Source: Streptomyces sp. Tue 6430
Lineage (GTDB): Bacteria; Actinomycetota; Actinomycetes; Streptomycetales; Streptomycetaceae
Assembly (NCBI GenBank): GCA_021568835.1
Contig: JAKGSH010000010.1
Span: 930,001 to 994,000, forward strand
Direction: 5' to 3'
Length of the DNA: 64,000 nt
Part shown: positions 24,842 through 33,235 of the stretch, piece by piece
How positions within the stretch are numbered: position 1 is the stretch's first letter
Layout: the number at the start of each line of letters is the position of its first letter
Translations under genes and position numbers: made by a program
The notes under the pieces: generated by a model
The model's input: the letters and a program-made list of their open reading frames with translations, nothing else
What the model was told of the DNA's origin: nothing
Databases searched by the model: none

Positions 24842-26266
24842 TCACCCGCCCTGCTGCGAGCGTGCCTTGAACGCGGCCTTGCGGGCCTCCTTGGCGATCC
24901 GCTTGTCCGGGTGCAGGCGCCCCATGGCCTCCAGGACGTCGGCGGTGGCCGGGTGCCCGACCCGCCAGGCCGCGGCGAAGAAGCCGCTGTGCTGCTGCGC
25001 GAGCCCCTCGACGAGCCCCTGGAGTTCGTCGGAGTTGCCCTCGGCGGCCAGTTGGGCGGCCAGGGTGTCGATGGTGAGCCAGTAGACCAGGTCCTCGGAG
25101 GGGGCGGCACGTCGGCGGCGCCCAGCTCGCTCAGCCAGACCCGGGCGAGTCCGCCGAGTTCGGGGTCGTCGAGGACCTCCCGCACGGCGGGTTCGGCCCG
25201 TGCGCCGACCAGGGACAGGGCCTGCTGGCAGCGCAGCCGGCGCAGCGGGGCGCCCTCGTCCGAGCCGCGGGCGGCGGCGAGCAGTTCGCGGGCGGCGTCG
25301 AGGGGTTCGCGCCGGTCCAGCCACTGTTCGGTCTCGGCGCGGGCGGCCTGCGGTCCGTAGCCGGAGCTGCCGTCGAGGAGGGCGTCGGCCCCCTTGTCGA
25401 CGAGGTCCCCGACGGCCGGCGCCTCGAAGCCGGCCTCCAGCAGGCGCGCGCGGAGCCCGTAGAGGCCGAGCGGGGTGAGGCGGACCATGCCGTACCGGGA
25501 GACGTCGGTCTCGTCGAGGGGGCGGCGGGCTCCTCCTCGGGGTCGCCCATCAGCGCCTCGTCGACGGGCCGGTAGGCGACCAATCCGATGGGCTCCAGGA
25601 GCCGGAACTGGTCGTCGAGACGCATCATCGCGTCGGAGATCTGCTCCAGCATGTCGTTGGTGGGTTCGCCCAGGTCGCCGGGGACGATCATGGAGGCGGC
25701 GAGGGCGGGCAGCGGGACGGGGCCGCCGCCGGGGCCGTCCTCGGTGACGGTGAGCAGGTAGAGGTTGCCGAGCACGCCGTCGAGGAAGGCGGCCTCGCCC
25801 TCGGGGTCCCAGTCGAGCCGGGAGAAGTCGATCTCGCCGCCCTCGTCCATGGCGTCGACCAGCTCGTCGAGGTCGGGCACGGTCGCGTCGGCGAGGACGG
25901 CCTCCAGGGCGGCGAGCCAGACGGCGAGCACGTCGTGCGGGGCGCCGCCGGTGAGCAGGGGGAGCCCCTCACCCGCGGTGACGGTGCCGGCCTCCTCGTC
26001 GGTGACCTCGACGAGCCCGACGTCGACGGCGACCCGCCAGGCCTCGCTCGCGTGGGCGGCGGCGGCGTCGCCGGTGAGTCCGAGCGCTTCCGCGGCGGCC
26101 GGGAGCTGCTCGTCGAGGAGTCCGCCGCCGGCGTCGACGCGGGTGTCGGGTCCGGCCCAACGGGCGAGGAGGGCGGCCCGGGAGAGCAACGGCGTGGACA
26201 GCGCGTCGCGCGCCAGCTCCGCTTCGGGGTGCAGCCGCACCGGCGGCAGGGGGAGCTGTCTGACAT
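24842..26266 (-). CDS. conserved hypothetical protein, three apparent frameshifts
   Basis: Cytoplasmic protein of about 475 residues not assigned to a family. Three single C insertions (near 26262, 25518 and 25103) join four fragments into one frame: MSDQLPLPPVRLHPEAELAR at the start, an acidic middle with LVDAMDEGGEIDFSRLDWDP, then MVRLTPLGLYGLRARLLEAG, which resembles a winged-helix plus HEAT/armadillo-like tail, and DLVYWLTIDTLAAQLAAEG near the end. GGAGAA precedes the ATG. No signal peptide or membrane helix is seen. It lies between a secreted phosphatase and a secreted nuclease but on its own promoter. No function is offered. Confidence 0.72.
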
Positions 26267-26337
26267 CGGCTGTTCTCCTCGGACGCGTGGTGCCACTCGG
26301 TCGTTCAGCCTAGACGGGTTTCACCCCATGCCGCCCG

Positions 26338-26359
26338 GTTCATCTACCGGTCACGTCTC
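26338..26359. promoter_or_regulatory. possible PHO-box-like direct repeat
   Basis: GTTCATCTACC and GGTCACGTCTC are adjacent 11-nt units, each starting with G(T/G)TCA. PhoP boxes of Streptomyces are 11-nt repeats beginning GTTCA. The second unit is poor, so this is weak. It lies upstream of the secreted nuclease, a plausible PhoP target. TTGACA follows near 26374. Confidence 0.3.
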
Positions 26360-26404
26360 GTACGTGGCCGAAACCTTGACAACTGGACTGGCCAGGCAGG
26401 AGAT

Positions 26405-26457
26405 TGACGCGCGTAGAAGTTGGGGGGACAGGTGTTCACTGGTTTCTACGCGCGTCA
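26405..26457. promoter_or_regulatory. perfect 14-bp inverted repeat in the nuclease leader
   Basis: TGACGCGCGTAGAA (26405-26418) and TTCTACGCGCGTCA (26444-26457) are exact reverse complements around a 25-nt loop. It sits about 60 nt upstream of the chosen start of the nuclease gene. It could be an operator for a dimer or an mRNA hairpin controlling translation. Confidence 0.6.
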
Positions 26458-26515
26458 TCCGCGCCCCACGTCCACCCTCGTCCCGGCGCTCATGAACGTC
26501 CCCGGAGGGAACCCC

Positions 26516-28342
26516 TTGCCCAGCAGGTCTTCCACGCGCCTCGCCGCGCTCACCGTCGCCGCCGTCTGCTCCGCCGCGTCGGCGGTCGTCGTCGCCGCGC
26601 CCGCGCACGCGGACTCGGTACGCATCCACGACATCCAGGGCACCACCCGCGTCTCGCCGTACGCCGGCAAGCAGGTCGCGGACGTGACCGGAATCGTCAC
26701 GGGTGTGCGCACCTACGGTTCGTCCAAGGGCTTCTGGATCCAGGATCCGAACCCGGACGCCGACCCGGCCACCAGCGAGGGCGTCTTCGTCTTCACCAGC
26801 TCGACCCCGAAGGTCGCCGTCGGGGACGCGGTCAGCGTCTCCGGCACGGTCTCGGAATACGTCCCGGGCGGCACCTCGTCCGGCAACCAGGCGGTGACGG
26901 AGATCGTCCGTCCGACGGTGACCGCGGTCTCCGCGGGCAACGCGGTCCCGGCCGCGACGGTCGTCGACGCGAAGTCGGTGCCGGCGGCCTACGCCCCGGC
27001 CGGCGACCCCGCCGCGAACAACTCGGTCAACGCCCTCCCCCTGCGGCCCGGCGCCTACGCCCTGGACCTCTACGAGTCCCTCGAGGGCATGAACGTCGAG
27101 GTCTCCGACGTCCGCGTGGTCGGCGCCACCGACCCGTACACCGAGCTGTGGGTCACGGTGAAGCCGTGGGAGAACCGCAACCGCCGCGGCGGCACGGTCT
27201 ACGGCTCCTACGACGCCCAGAACACCGGCCGGCTCCAGATCCAGTCGCTCGGCAAGTCCGCCAACTTCCCGGCGGCGAACGTCGGCGACAGGCTGACCGG
27301 CACCACCGCGGGCCCGCTGGACTACAACCAGTTCGGCGGTTACACCGTCGCCGCCAACCGGATCGGCACGCTCGAGAGCGCCGGTGTGGAGCGGGAGACG
27401 ACCCGGAAGCAGAAGAACGGCGAGCTGGCGGTCGCGACGTACAACGTCGAGAACCTCGACCCGTCCGACACCACGTTCGAGGCGCACGCCGCCGCGATCG
27501 TGAACAACCTGAAGTCGCCCGACGTCGTGTCTCTGGAGGAGATCCAGGACAACAACGGCGCGACCGACGACGGCACGGTGGCCGCCGACCGGACGGTGAC
27601 CAAGCTGATCGACGCGATCGTCGCCGCGGGCGGCCCCCGCTACGACTGGCGCTCGATCGACCCGGTGAACAAGACCGACGGCGGTCAGCCGGGCGGGAAC
27701 ATCCGTCAGGTGTTCCTGTTCAACCCCGAGCGCGTCTCCTTCACCGACCGCGCGGGCGGCGACGCCACCACCGCGGCCGGTGTCACCGAGGAGCGCGGCA
27801 AGGCGGCCCTGACCGTCTCCCCCGGCCGGATCGACCCGGCGAACGCGGCCTGGGACGACAGCCGCAAGCCGCTGGTCGGCGAGTTCGTCTTCCGTGGCCG
27901 CACGGTGTTCGTGATCGCCAACCACTTCAACTCCAAGGGCGGCGACCAGGGGCTGACCTCGCAGTACCAGCCGGCGGCGCGCAGCTCGGAGACCCAGCGC
28001 CACCAGCAGGCCACGCTGGTCAACGCCTTCGTCAAGGACATCCTCGACACCCAGAAGAACGCGGACGTCGTCGCGCTCGGCGACATCAACGACTTCGAGT
28101 TCTCCGACACCGCCAAGCTCCTCGAGGGTGACGGCGAGCTGTGGTCGGCGGTCAAGTCGCTGCCGAGGAGCGAGCGTTACTCGTACGTCTACCAGGGCAA
28201 CAGCCAGGTCCTCGACCAGATCCTGGTCAGCCCGTCGATCCGGCGCGGCTGCGACTTCGCGTACGACAGCGTGCACATCAACGCGGAGTTCAACGACCAG
28301 ATCAGCGACCACGACCCGCAGGTGCTGCGGTTCAAGCCGTAA
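26516..28342 (+). CDS. secreted endonuclease/exonuclease/phosphatase family nuclease (ExeM/NucH-like)
   Basis: Extracellular nuclease of about 608 residues. TTG 26516 is preferred because GGAGGG lies 6 nt upstream; an in-frame ATG at 26492 lacks such a site. The signal peptide has core LAALTVAAVCSAASAVVVAA and cleavage after APAHA. An N-terminal OB-fold-like region (residues 35-290) includes VTGIVTGVRTYGSSKGFWIQ, typical of secreted nucleases. The EEP catalytic domain follows: LAVATYNVENL, DVVSLEEIQDN (catalytic Glu), VIANHFNSKG, ALGDINDFE, and LDQILVSPSIR with SDHDPQVLR (catalytic Asp-His). It releases nucleotides from external DNA, a source of phosphate and nitrogen. Confidence 0.9.
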   Translation: MPSRSSTRLAALTVAAVCSAASAVVVAAPAHADSVRIHDIQGTTRVSPYAGKQVADVTGIVTGVRTYGSSKGFWIQDPNPDADPATSEGVFVFTSSTPKVAVGDAVSVSGTVSEYVPGGTSSGNQAVTEIVRPTVTAVSAGNAVPAATVVDAKSVPAAYAPAGDPAANNSVNALPLRPGAYALDLYESLEGMNVEVSDVRVVGATDPYTELWVTVKPWENRNRRGGTVYGSYDAQNTGRLQIQSLGKSANFPAANVGDRLTGTTAGPLDYNQFGGYTVAANRIGTLESAGVERETTRKQKNGELAVATYNVENLDPSDTTFEAHAAAIVNNLKSPDVVSLEEIQDNNGATDDGTVAADRTVTKLIDAIVAAGGPRYDWRSIDPVNKTDGGQPGGNIRQVFLFNPERVSFTDRAGGDATTAAGVTEERGKAALTVSPGRIDPANAAWDDSRKPLVGEFVFRGRTVFVIANHFNSKGGDQGLTSQYQPAARSSETQRHQQATLVNAFVKDILDTQKNADVVALGDINDFEFSDTAKLLEGDGELWSAVKSLPRSERYSYVYQGNSQVLDQILVSPSIRRGCDFAYDSVHINAEFNDQISDHDPQVLRFKP

Positions 28343-28429
28343 CCGGCTGTTCCCGGGGCCGGCCGAGCACGCCGTTCGGCCGGCCCCGCCAGGGCGTTCC
28401 GCCGTGACCGGCGGGCGGGGCGCGCCTGG

Positions 28430-28478
28430 ACAGGATGCGGACCCGGCACCCCTGAGGGGTGCCGGGTCCGCATCCTGT
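28430..28478. terminator. 24-bp perfect hairpin after the nuclease
   Basis: Positions 28430-28453 and 28455-28478 are exact reverse complements around one G. The arms begin ACAGGATGCGGACCCGGCAC. Such a long stem with a minimal loop is a strong terminator, and can extrude as a cruciform. Confidence 0.8.
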
Positions 28479-28492
28479 CGACCGGTGACCGC

Positions 28493-28543
28493 CTGCTGAC
28501 CCGGCTGTCGGCTACCGCCGTCTGCCGACAGCCGGGTCAGCAG
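28493..28543. terminator. 20-bp perfect hairpin at the end of the convergent gene
   Basis: CTGCTGACCCGGCTGTCGGC (28493-28512) pairs exactly with 28524-28543 around an 11-nt loop. It overlaps the last codons of the minus-strand DUF3618 gene, so it probably terminates that transcript. Together with the hairpin at 28430 it forms a back-to-back bidirectional barrier. Confidence 0.8.
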
Positions 28544-29043
28544 CGTGCCCGGCGGCGCCGGCGGCCGAGCACTCCCGCCGCCACGATCGCGACGCCCGCC
28601 GCGGCCACGATCACCAACGGCCGCGGGTGCCGCGCGGCGAACCGGACCGGCGCGCGCAGCGTCGCCGGGGCGGCGCCTTCCGCGTGGGACCCCGTGTGCC
28701 GCAGATCCTCGCCCGTCCGCGCGGCCCGGTCCCGGAGTTCGTGCCGCGTGTCCTTCGCCCTGTCCAGGGCCGTGTGGCCGACGCGGCCCGCCCTGTCCTG
28801 GACGGTGTGCCCCGCGCCCTTCGCCTTCTCCTGGACGGTGTGCCCCGCCTGGGCCGCCGTGCTGCGGAGCTGGACCGTCATCGCGCCGGCCCGGTCCCTG
28901 AGGTCGGCCGCGCGGGCCTTGGCCCGCCCGCGCAGGTCCGTCTTCGCCGCCAGTTCCTCGACCGTGGCGCCCAGCTGGCTCCTGGTCTGTGCTATCTGCC
29001 TGCGCAGCTCCGCGGCGCCGTCCGCGGCTGCCCTGTCCGTCAT
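28537..29043 (-). CDS. DUF3618-type membrane-anchored stress protein
   Basis: Small protein of 168 residues. The N-terminal DUF3618 signature is LRRQIAQTRSQLGATVEELA. The middle is an amphipathic region with tandem 11-14 residue units such as AGHTVQEKAKGAGHTVQDRA. One C-terminal membrane helix, PLVIVAAAGVAIVAAGVLG, is followed by an Arg-rich tail. Topology suggests a helical coil lying on the membrane. The ATG overlaps the stop of the holin-like gene upstream (ATGA). This pair is common in actinobacteria and associated with envelope stress; its biochemical role is unknown. Confidence 0.78.
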   Translation of the reverse strand: MTDRAAADGAAELRRQIAQTRSQLGATVEELAAKTDLRGRAKARAADLRDRAGAMTVQLRSTAAQAGHTVQEKAKGAGHTVQDRAGRVGHTALDRAKDTRHELRDRAARTGEDLRHTGSHAEGAAPATLRAPVRFAARHPRPLVIVAAAGVAIVAAGVLGRRRRRARC

Positions 29044-29459
29044 CGGTGCGCCCTTTCCCTGATTTCCTCGACGTCCGCCTTGACGCTGCCGAGGGCCGCC
29101 TCGGGGGTGGGCGGCGTGGCCTGACGCAGCTGGCTGCGTCCGGTCGCCCCCAGGACGGCGGCGATCACGAACAGCACCGCCGTCACGATGAGCGCCGCGG
29201 CCCAGACCGGCAGCACCAGCGAGAGGGCGGCGACGCCCGTGCCGGCGAGTGCCAGCAGACCGGCGTACGCGAACGCGCCCGCCGCCCCCAGCAGACCGCC
29301 GCCGCGGCCGGCGCGGCGTCCCTTCTCGGCCAGTTCCTCCTTGGCCAGCGCCATCTCCTGCCGGACGAGCCGGGAGAGCTGTTCGCTCGCCTGTCCGACG
29401 AGTTCTCCGACCGTGTGGTGCCCGTCGTGGACGGGCCGGGTCTCCGTGGTACCTGCCAC
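29040..29459 (-). CDS. phage-holin-superfamily membrane protein (DUF1469 type)
   Basis: Protein of 139 residues with an N-terminal amphipathic helix, LVRQEMALAKEELAEKGRRA, that is diagnostic for the family. Two membrane segments (AAGAFAYAGLLALAGTGVAA and WAAALIVTAVLFVIAAVLGA) form a hairpin, followed by a polar tail. It is first of a two-gene operon with the DUF3618 protein. Despite the family name it is chromosomal and not linked to phage genes. It is probably an integral membrane stress protein. Confidence 0.82.
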   Translation of the reverse strand: MAGTTETRPVHDGHHTVGELVGQASEQLSRLVRQEMALAKEELAEKGRRAGRGGGLLGAAGAFAYAGLLALAGTGVAALSLVLPVWAAALIVTAVLFVIAAVLGATGRSQLRQATPPTPEAALGSVKADVEEIRERAHR

Positions 29460-29626
29460 GTGCTCCGCCTCCTCTCGCGGTGGTGACGCTCCGGGTACCC
29501 ACAGGAACGGCGGCTACCCGTGCGGTGCGGCGGGTTCGCCGCGCCGACGACGTCGCAGCAGTCCTTAGCCGTACCTCGTAGCAGATTTAAGTGGAGCTTC
29601 ACGATCACGGTGCCGAGACTGCTCCC

Positions 29627-30528
29627 ATGACGAACGCCGCCTTCCCCGCCGCCCCTTCGGCCGCGCGCTCTGCGCGATGGTCACGCCCTTCACCGCGTCG
29701 GGCGCCCTGGACCTCGACGGTGCCCAGCGCCTCGCCGCCCGTCTGGTCGCGGACGGCTGCGACGGGCTCGTCCTGTCCGGCACCACGGGCGAGTCCCCGA
29801 CCACGTCGGACGCCGAGAAGGCGGAACTGGTGCGGGCCGTGCGGGCGGCGGTCGGGGACCGGGCCGCCCTGGTGGCGGGCGTGGGCACCGCCGACACCCG
29901 GCACACCGTCGAACTGGCCCGCGCCGCCGAGAAGGCGGGCGCCGACGGCGTGCTGGTGGTCAGTCCGTACTACAGCCGCCCTCCGCAGGACGCCCTGGAG
30001 GCGCACTTCCGCGAGGTCGCCGACGCGTCCGGCCTCCCGGTCCTGCTCTACGACATCCCCGGCCGCACGGGCACCCGCATAGAGCCGCGGACGCTGATCC
30101 GCCTCGCGGAGCACCCCCGGATCGTGGGGGTCAAGGACTGCTCCTACGACCTCCTCGGCACCCAGAAGGTGCTCTCCCGCACGGAGTTGGCCTACTACGC
30201 GGGCTGCGACGAGCAGATCCTCGCGCTGTACGCGGTGGGCGCGGCCGGGTACATCAGCACCGTCGCCAACGTCGTCCCCCGCCACCTCCGTTGCGTCGTG
30301 GACGCGTTCGACGCCGGTGACACGGCCGGGGCCGCGCGCCTCCAGCGACGTGCGCTGGAACTCGTCGAGTCGATGATGGCCTCGGGGCTGCCGGGCACGG
30401 TCACCGCGAAGGGCCTGCTGGACCGACTCGGCCCGCCGGCCGGTCCCGTCCGGGCACCTCTGCGGCCCGCCGGACGCGAGACGGTCGACGGACTGCTGGC
30501 GGCCTACCGGGCCTGCGTGTCCGGATAG
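29627..30528 (+). CDS. dapA: 4-hydroxy-tetrahydrodipicolinate synthase-type enzyme, one apparent frameshift
   Basis: DHDPS-family enzyme of about 300 residues. All catalytic signatures are present: LSGTTGESPTTSDAEK, VVSPYYSRPPQDAL, LLYDIPGRTGTRIEP (Tyr and the carboxylate-binding Arg) and the Schiff-base lysine in IVGVKDCSYD. One C is missing near 29654; restoring it gives PFGRALCAMVTPFTASG. In the DAP pathway it would condense pyruvate and aspartate semialdehyde. dapD lies 1.5 kb away, which supports this, although many Streptomyces have more than one dapA-like gene. The start is uncertain: ATG 29627 has no good ribosome site; GTG 29591 is an alternative. Confidence 0.85.
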
Positions 30529-30694
30529 GGGCGACGGCGGGCGGCACGCCCCTGCCCGATGTCGGGACGTCAAGTTGCGGTTGTCCTGAGAAACGAGCGT
30601 GCATGACCGCGTCCTGGCCGGATCGCCCCCTTGTGCGCCCTTCGTGTGCGTGTCACACAGTTCAGAGGCATGACCTGGGGGAGGGGAGCACTGC

Positions 30695-31321
30695 ATGTCG
30701 GTGTCGGGTGGCTGTCCGGTGGGGCCGTCGGCCTGGGCCGTCGAGCGGTTCGGGCGGCATGCCGGCGCGCTTGCCGCCGCGGTCCCGGTGCAGCTGGCCA
30801 AGGCGCACGGGAAGGCTCACGCCGCGCACCTCGCCGCGGGACTGAAGAAGCGGAGTCCGTACGGTGTCGCCCTTGCGGGCGTGGTGCGCGAGAACCTGGC
30901 GGAGACGGCGCGGGAGCTGGGAGAAGCCGTGCGGGACGTGCGCGGCTACGAGTACGCGGTGATCAACGATCACGCACTCTTCCCCTTCCGCTACGCGGAC
31001 AGGCCGAGGCCCCTGGACCGGGCCCGGCTGCCGGCCAACGCGTCGCCCACACGGCACCGGCTGTTCCGGGCGCACGGGCCGCAGCCTCCGGAAGGCCTGT
31101 TCGACGTCGACGAGGACCTGGCGACCGAGGAGTACCTGGGGCTGCACGAGGTGTTCGAGGAGCTGGGAGCTTCCACCAGGCTGGTCTGTGTGTTCTTCAC
31201 GGCCGACGCCGAGAACGGCATCCATGCCATCCACTGGGGCGACGCCCACCTCGAACCCGACCGCACCTTCACCTGGCCCTACAGGGAACAGCTCCCGCTC
31301 GCTCCCGTGCGGCTGGAGTGA
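30695..31321 (+). CDS. conserved hypothetical protein, 208 residues
   Basis: No recognised family. The N-terminal half is Ala-rich and helical (AGALAAAVPVQLAKAHGKAH). The C-terminal half has mixed strands, with YEYAVINDHALFPFRYA, LVCVFFTADAENGIHAIHWG and LEPDRTFTWPYREQLPL, resembling a compact alpha/beta domain seen in Streptomyces proteins of unknown role. A purine-rich GGGGGAGGGGAG precedes the ATG. The upstream gap has a GTGTG-N5-CACAC inverted repeat at 30644-30658. No membrane or secretion signal is seen. No function is claimed. Confidence 0.7.
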   Translation: MSVSGGCPVGPSAWAVERFGRHAGALAAAVPVQLAKAHGKAHAAHLAAGLKKRSPYGVALAGVVRENLAETARELGEAVRDVRGYEYAVINDHALFPFRYADRPRPLDRARLPANASPTRHRLFRAHGPQPPEGLFDVDEDLATEEYLGLHEVFEELGASTRLVCVFFTADAENGIHAIHWGDAHLEPDRTFTWPYREQLPLAPVRLE

Positions 31322-31519
31322 CGAGCGGCAGCGCCACCGCCTGAGCACGGCCGGCCGAGGACCGCCTGAGTCCCGGGCCGCCCCTGGGCCGTCCGAAGCC
31401 GACCAACGCTGACAGCCGACACCCACGGGTGACCACCCTCACCCCGCTCTGGCCGTAGACCGTGATCGGGCCACTGATTCGTGAGAGGCGTGTGGCGGTG
31501 TTGCTCTACGCTTCCCCGC

Positions 31520-31897
31520 ATGATCGCCAAGCTGCAGTGTGTGGTGTTGGACTGTGCCGATGTCGCCCAGCTGTCGAGGTTCTACCAGTCGCTTCTCGGC
31601 GGTGCGGTGAACCGGCCGGATCCCCGATGGTCGCTCGGCGACAGCTGGGCGACGCTCCACACCGACGATGGGTTCGTGCTGGCCTTCCAGCGCGTGGACG
31701 AGTACCAGCCGCCGCGGTGGCCGGACCCCGCTCGCCCTCAGCAGTTCCACCTCGACCTGGGGGTCAAGGACCTGGACCGGTCCCAGGAAGACGTCCTCGA
31801 TCTGGGCGCGACACTGCTCGACGCGGGTGACGGGAAGCGGAGTTGGCGCGTCTTCGCGGATCCCGCAGGACACCCGTTCTGTCTCGTCCGGGAATGA
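31520..31897 (+). CDS. VOC (glyoxalase/bleomycin-resistance fold) family protein
   Basis: Single-domain protein of 125 residues with two betaalphabetabetabeta modules: VVLDCADVAQLSRFYQSLLG at the N-terminus and QQFHLDLGVKDLDRSQEDVL in the middle, ending with ADPAGHPFCLVRE. The DPAGHPFCL ending is typical of actinobacterial glyoxalase-like proteins. Metal ligands are not all obvious, so it may be a binding protein (antibiotic or metabolite) and not an enzyme. It is monocistronic. Confidence 0.82.
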   Translation: MIAKLQCVVLDCADVAQLSRFYQSLLGGAVNRPDPRWSLGDSWATLHTDDGFVLAFQRVDEYQPPRWPDPARPQQFHLDLGVKDLDRSQEDVLDLGATLLDAGDGKRSWRVFADPAGHPFCLVRE

Positions 31898-31962
31898 CAG
31901 GAGACCCCGAAGGAGTGCGGCCACCGTTGATCATCGTGAGTTGTGTGGACAAACGATGAGAC

Positions 31963-31985
31963 GGCGGCCGCAGGTCACGGCCGCC
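31963..31985 (-). terminator. hairpin after dapD
   Basis: GGCGGCCG and CGGCCGCC pair over 8 bp with a 7-nt loop. It begins 6 nt beyond the dapD stop. Confidence 0.55.
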
Positions 31986-31990
31986 GGTGG

Positions 31991-32974
31991 TCAGTTGTGG
32001 CTGTGCAGGATCTCGTTCAGGCCGCCCCACACCGCGTTGTTCGGGCGGGCCTCCACCGTGCCGGTCACGGAGTTGCGGCGGAACAGGATGTTCGAGGCGC
32101 CGGAGAGTTCGCGGGCCTTGACGATCTGGCCGTCGGGCATCGTCACGCGGGTGCCCGCGGTGACGTACAGGCCGGCCTCCACCACGCACTCGTCGCCGAG
32201 GGCGATGCCGACGCCGGCCTCGGCGCCGATCAGGCAGCGCTCGCCGATGGCGATGATCACGTTGCCGCCGCCGGAGAGGGTGCCCATCGTGGAGGCGCCG
32301 CCGCCGATGTCCGAGCCGTCGCCCACCACGACGCCCGCGGAGATACGGCCCTCGACCATCGACGTGCCGAGCGTGCCCGCGTTGAAGTTCACGAAGCCCT
32401 CGTGCATGACCGTGGTGCCCTCGGCCAGGTGCGCGCCCAGGCGGACCCGGTCGGCGTCGGCGATGCGGACGCCCTTGGGGGCCACGTAGTCCGTCATGCG
32501 CGGGAACTTGTCGACCGACGTCACCTGGAGGTGCAGGCCCTCGGCGCGGGCGTTCAGCCGGACCTTCTCGACGTCGTCCACGGCAACCGGGCCGAGGGAG
32601 GTCCAGGCGACGTTCGCGAGCAGGCCGAAGATGCCGTCCAGGCTCTGGCCGTGCGGCCTGACCAGGCGGTGGGAGAGCAGGTGCAGGCGCAGGTAGGCGT
32701 CGTGCGTGTCGATCGGCTTGTCGTCGAGGGAGCTGATGACCGTGCGGACCGCGACCACCTCGACGCCTCGCCGGGCGTCCGGGCCGATCGCCTTGGCGGC
32801 TCCCTCGCCGAGCAGTTCCACGGCCTTCTCGGCGGACAGCCGCTCGGTGCCGGACGGGCCGGGCTCGTCGGTGAGCCGGGGGGCGGGGAACCAGGTGTCG
32901 AGAACGGTGCCGTCGGCGGCGAGGGTGGCGAGGCCGGCGGCCGCGGCGCCGGTGGTGCGAGTCGTGTCGGTCAT
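31991..32974 (-). CDS. dapD: 2,3,4,5-tetrahydropyridine-2,6-dicarboxylate N-succinyltransferase
   Basis: Lysine/meso-DAP pathway enzyme of 327 residues that succinylates tetrahydrodipicolinate. It has an actinobacterial-type N-terminal domain ([19 protein letters not shown]) and then a left-handed beta helix of hexapeptide repeats ([58 protein letters not shown]). [17 protein letters not shown] carries the active-site region. The length matches mycobacterial DapD. It supplies DAP for peptidoglycan; the only other likely pathway gene in the window is the dapA-like gene 1.5 kb away. Confidence 0.95.
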   Translation of the reverse strand: MTDTTRTTGAAAAGLATLAADGTVLDTWFPAPRLTDEPGPSGTERLSAEKAVELLGEGAAKAIGPDARRGVEVVAVRTVISSLDDKPIDTHDAYLRLHLLSHRLVRPHGQSLDGIFGLLANVAWTSLGPVAVDDVEKVRLNARAEGLHLQVTSVDKFPRMTDYVAPKGVRIADADRVRLGAHLAEGTTVMHEGFVNFNAGTLGTSMVEGRISAGVVVGDGSDIGGGASTMGTLSGGGNVIIAIGERCLIGAEAGVGIALGDECVVEAGLYVTAGTRVTMPDGQIVKARELSGASNILFRRNSVTGTVEARPNNAVWGGLNEILHSHN

Positions 32975-33235
32975 GAGGGAAACCTAACCGGCGGGAGCCG
33001 GTGGAGGCCAACCCGCCGGGCGGTGTCTCAGGGGGCGGGCGGGAGGCGGCGGCACGGCCGACGGGGGCGGGAAGCGGCCGCCCGTTTCCGTCCCCCGCGG
33101 CATCCGGAACCCGGCGGGGAAAGCGCTCACCCAAACGCCTGCTCGAGAGCCACCGGTTCCGCTACTGTTTCACCGTTCAAACACCGGGCCGTCGCAGCCG
33201 TGTTCGCCCTTCGGGCGCCGCTGGAGGAACAGCGC

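Noticed and set aside
29040..29459. A phage remnant, because of the holin-superfamily protein.
   Set aside because: The protein is of the chromosomal DUF1469 type, paired with DUF3618, and no other phage gene, integrase or attachment site is nearby.
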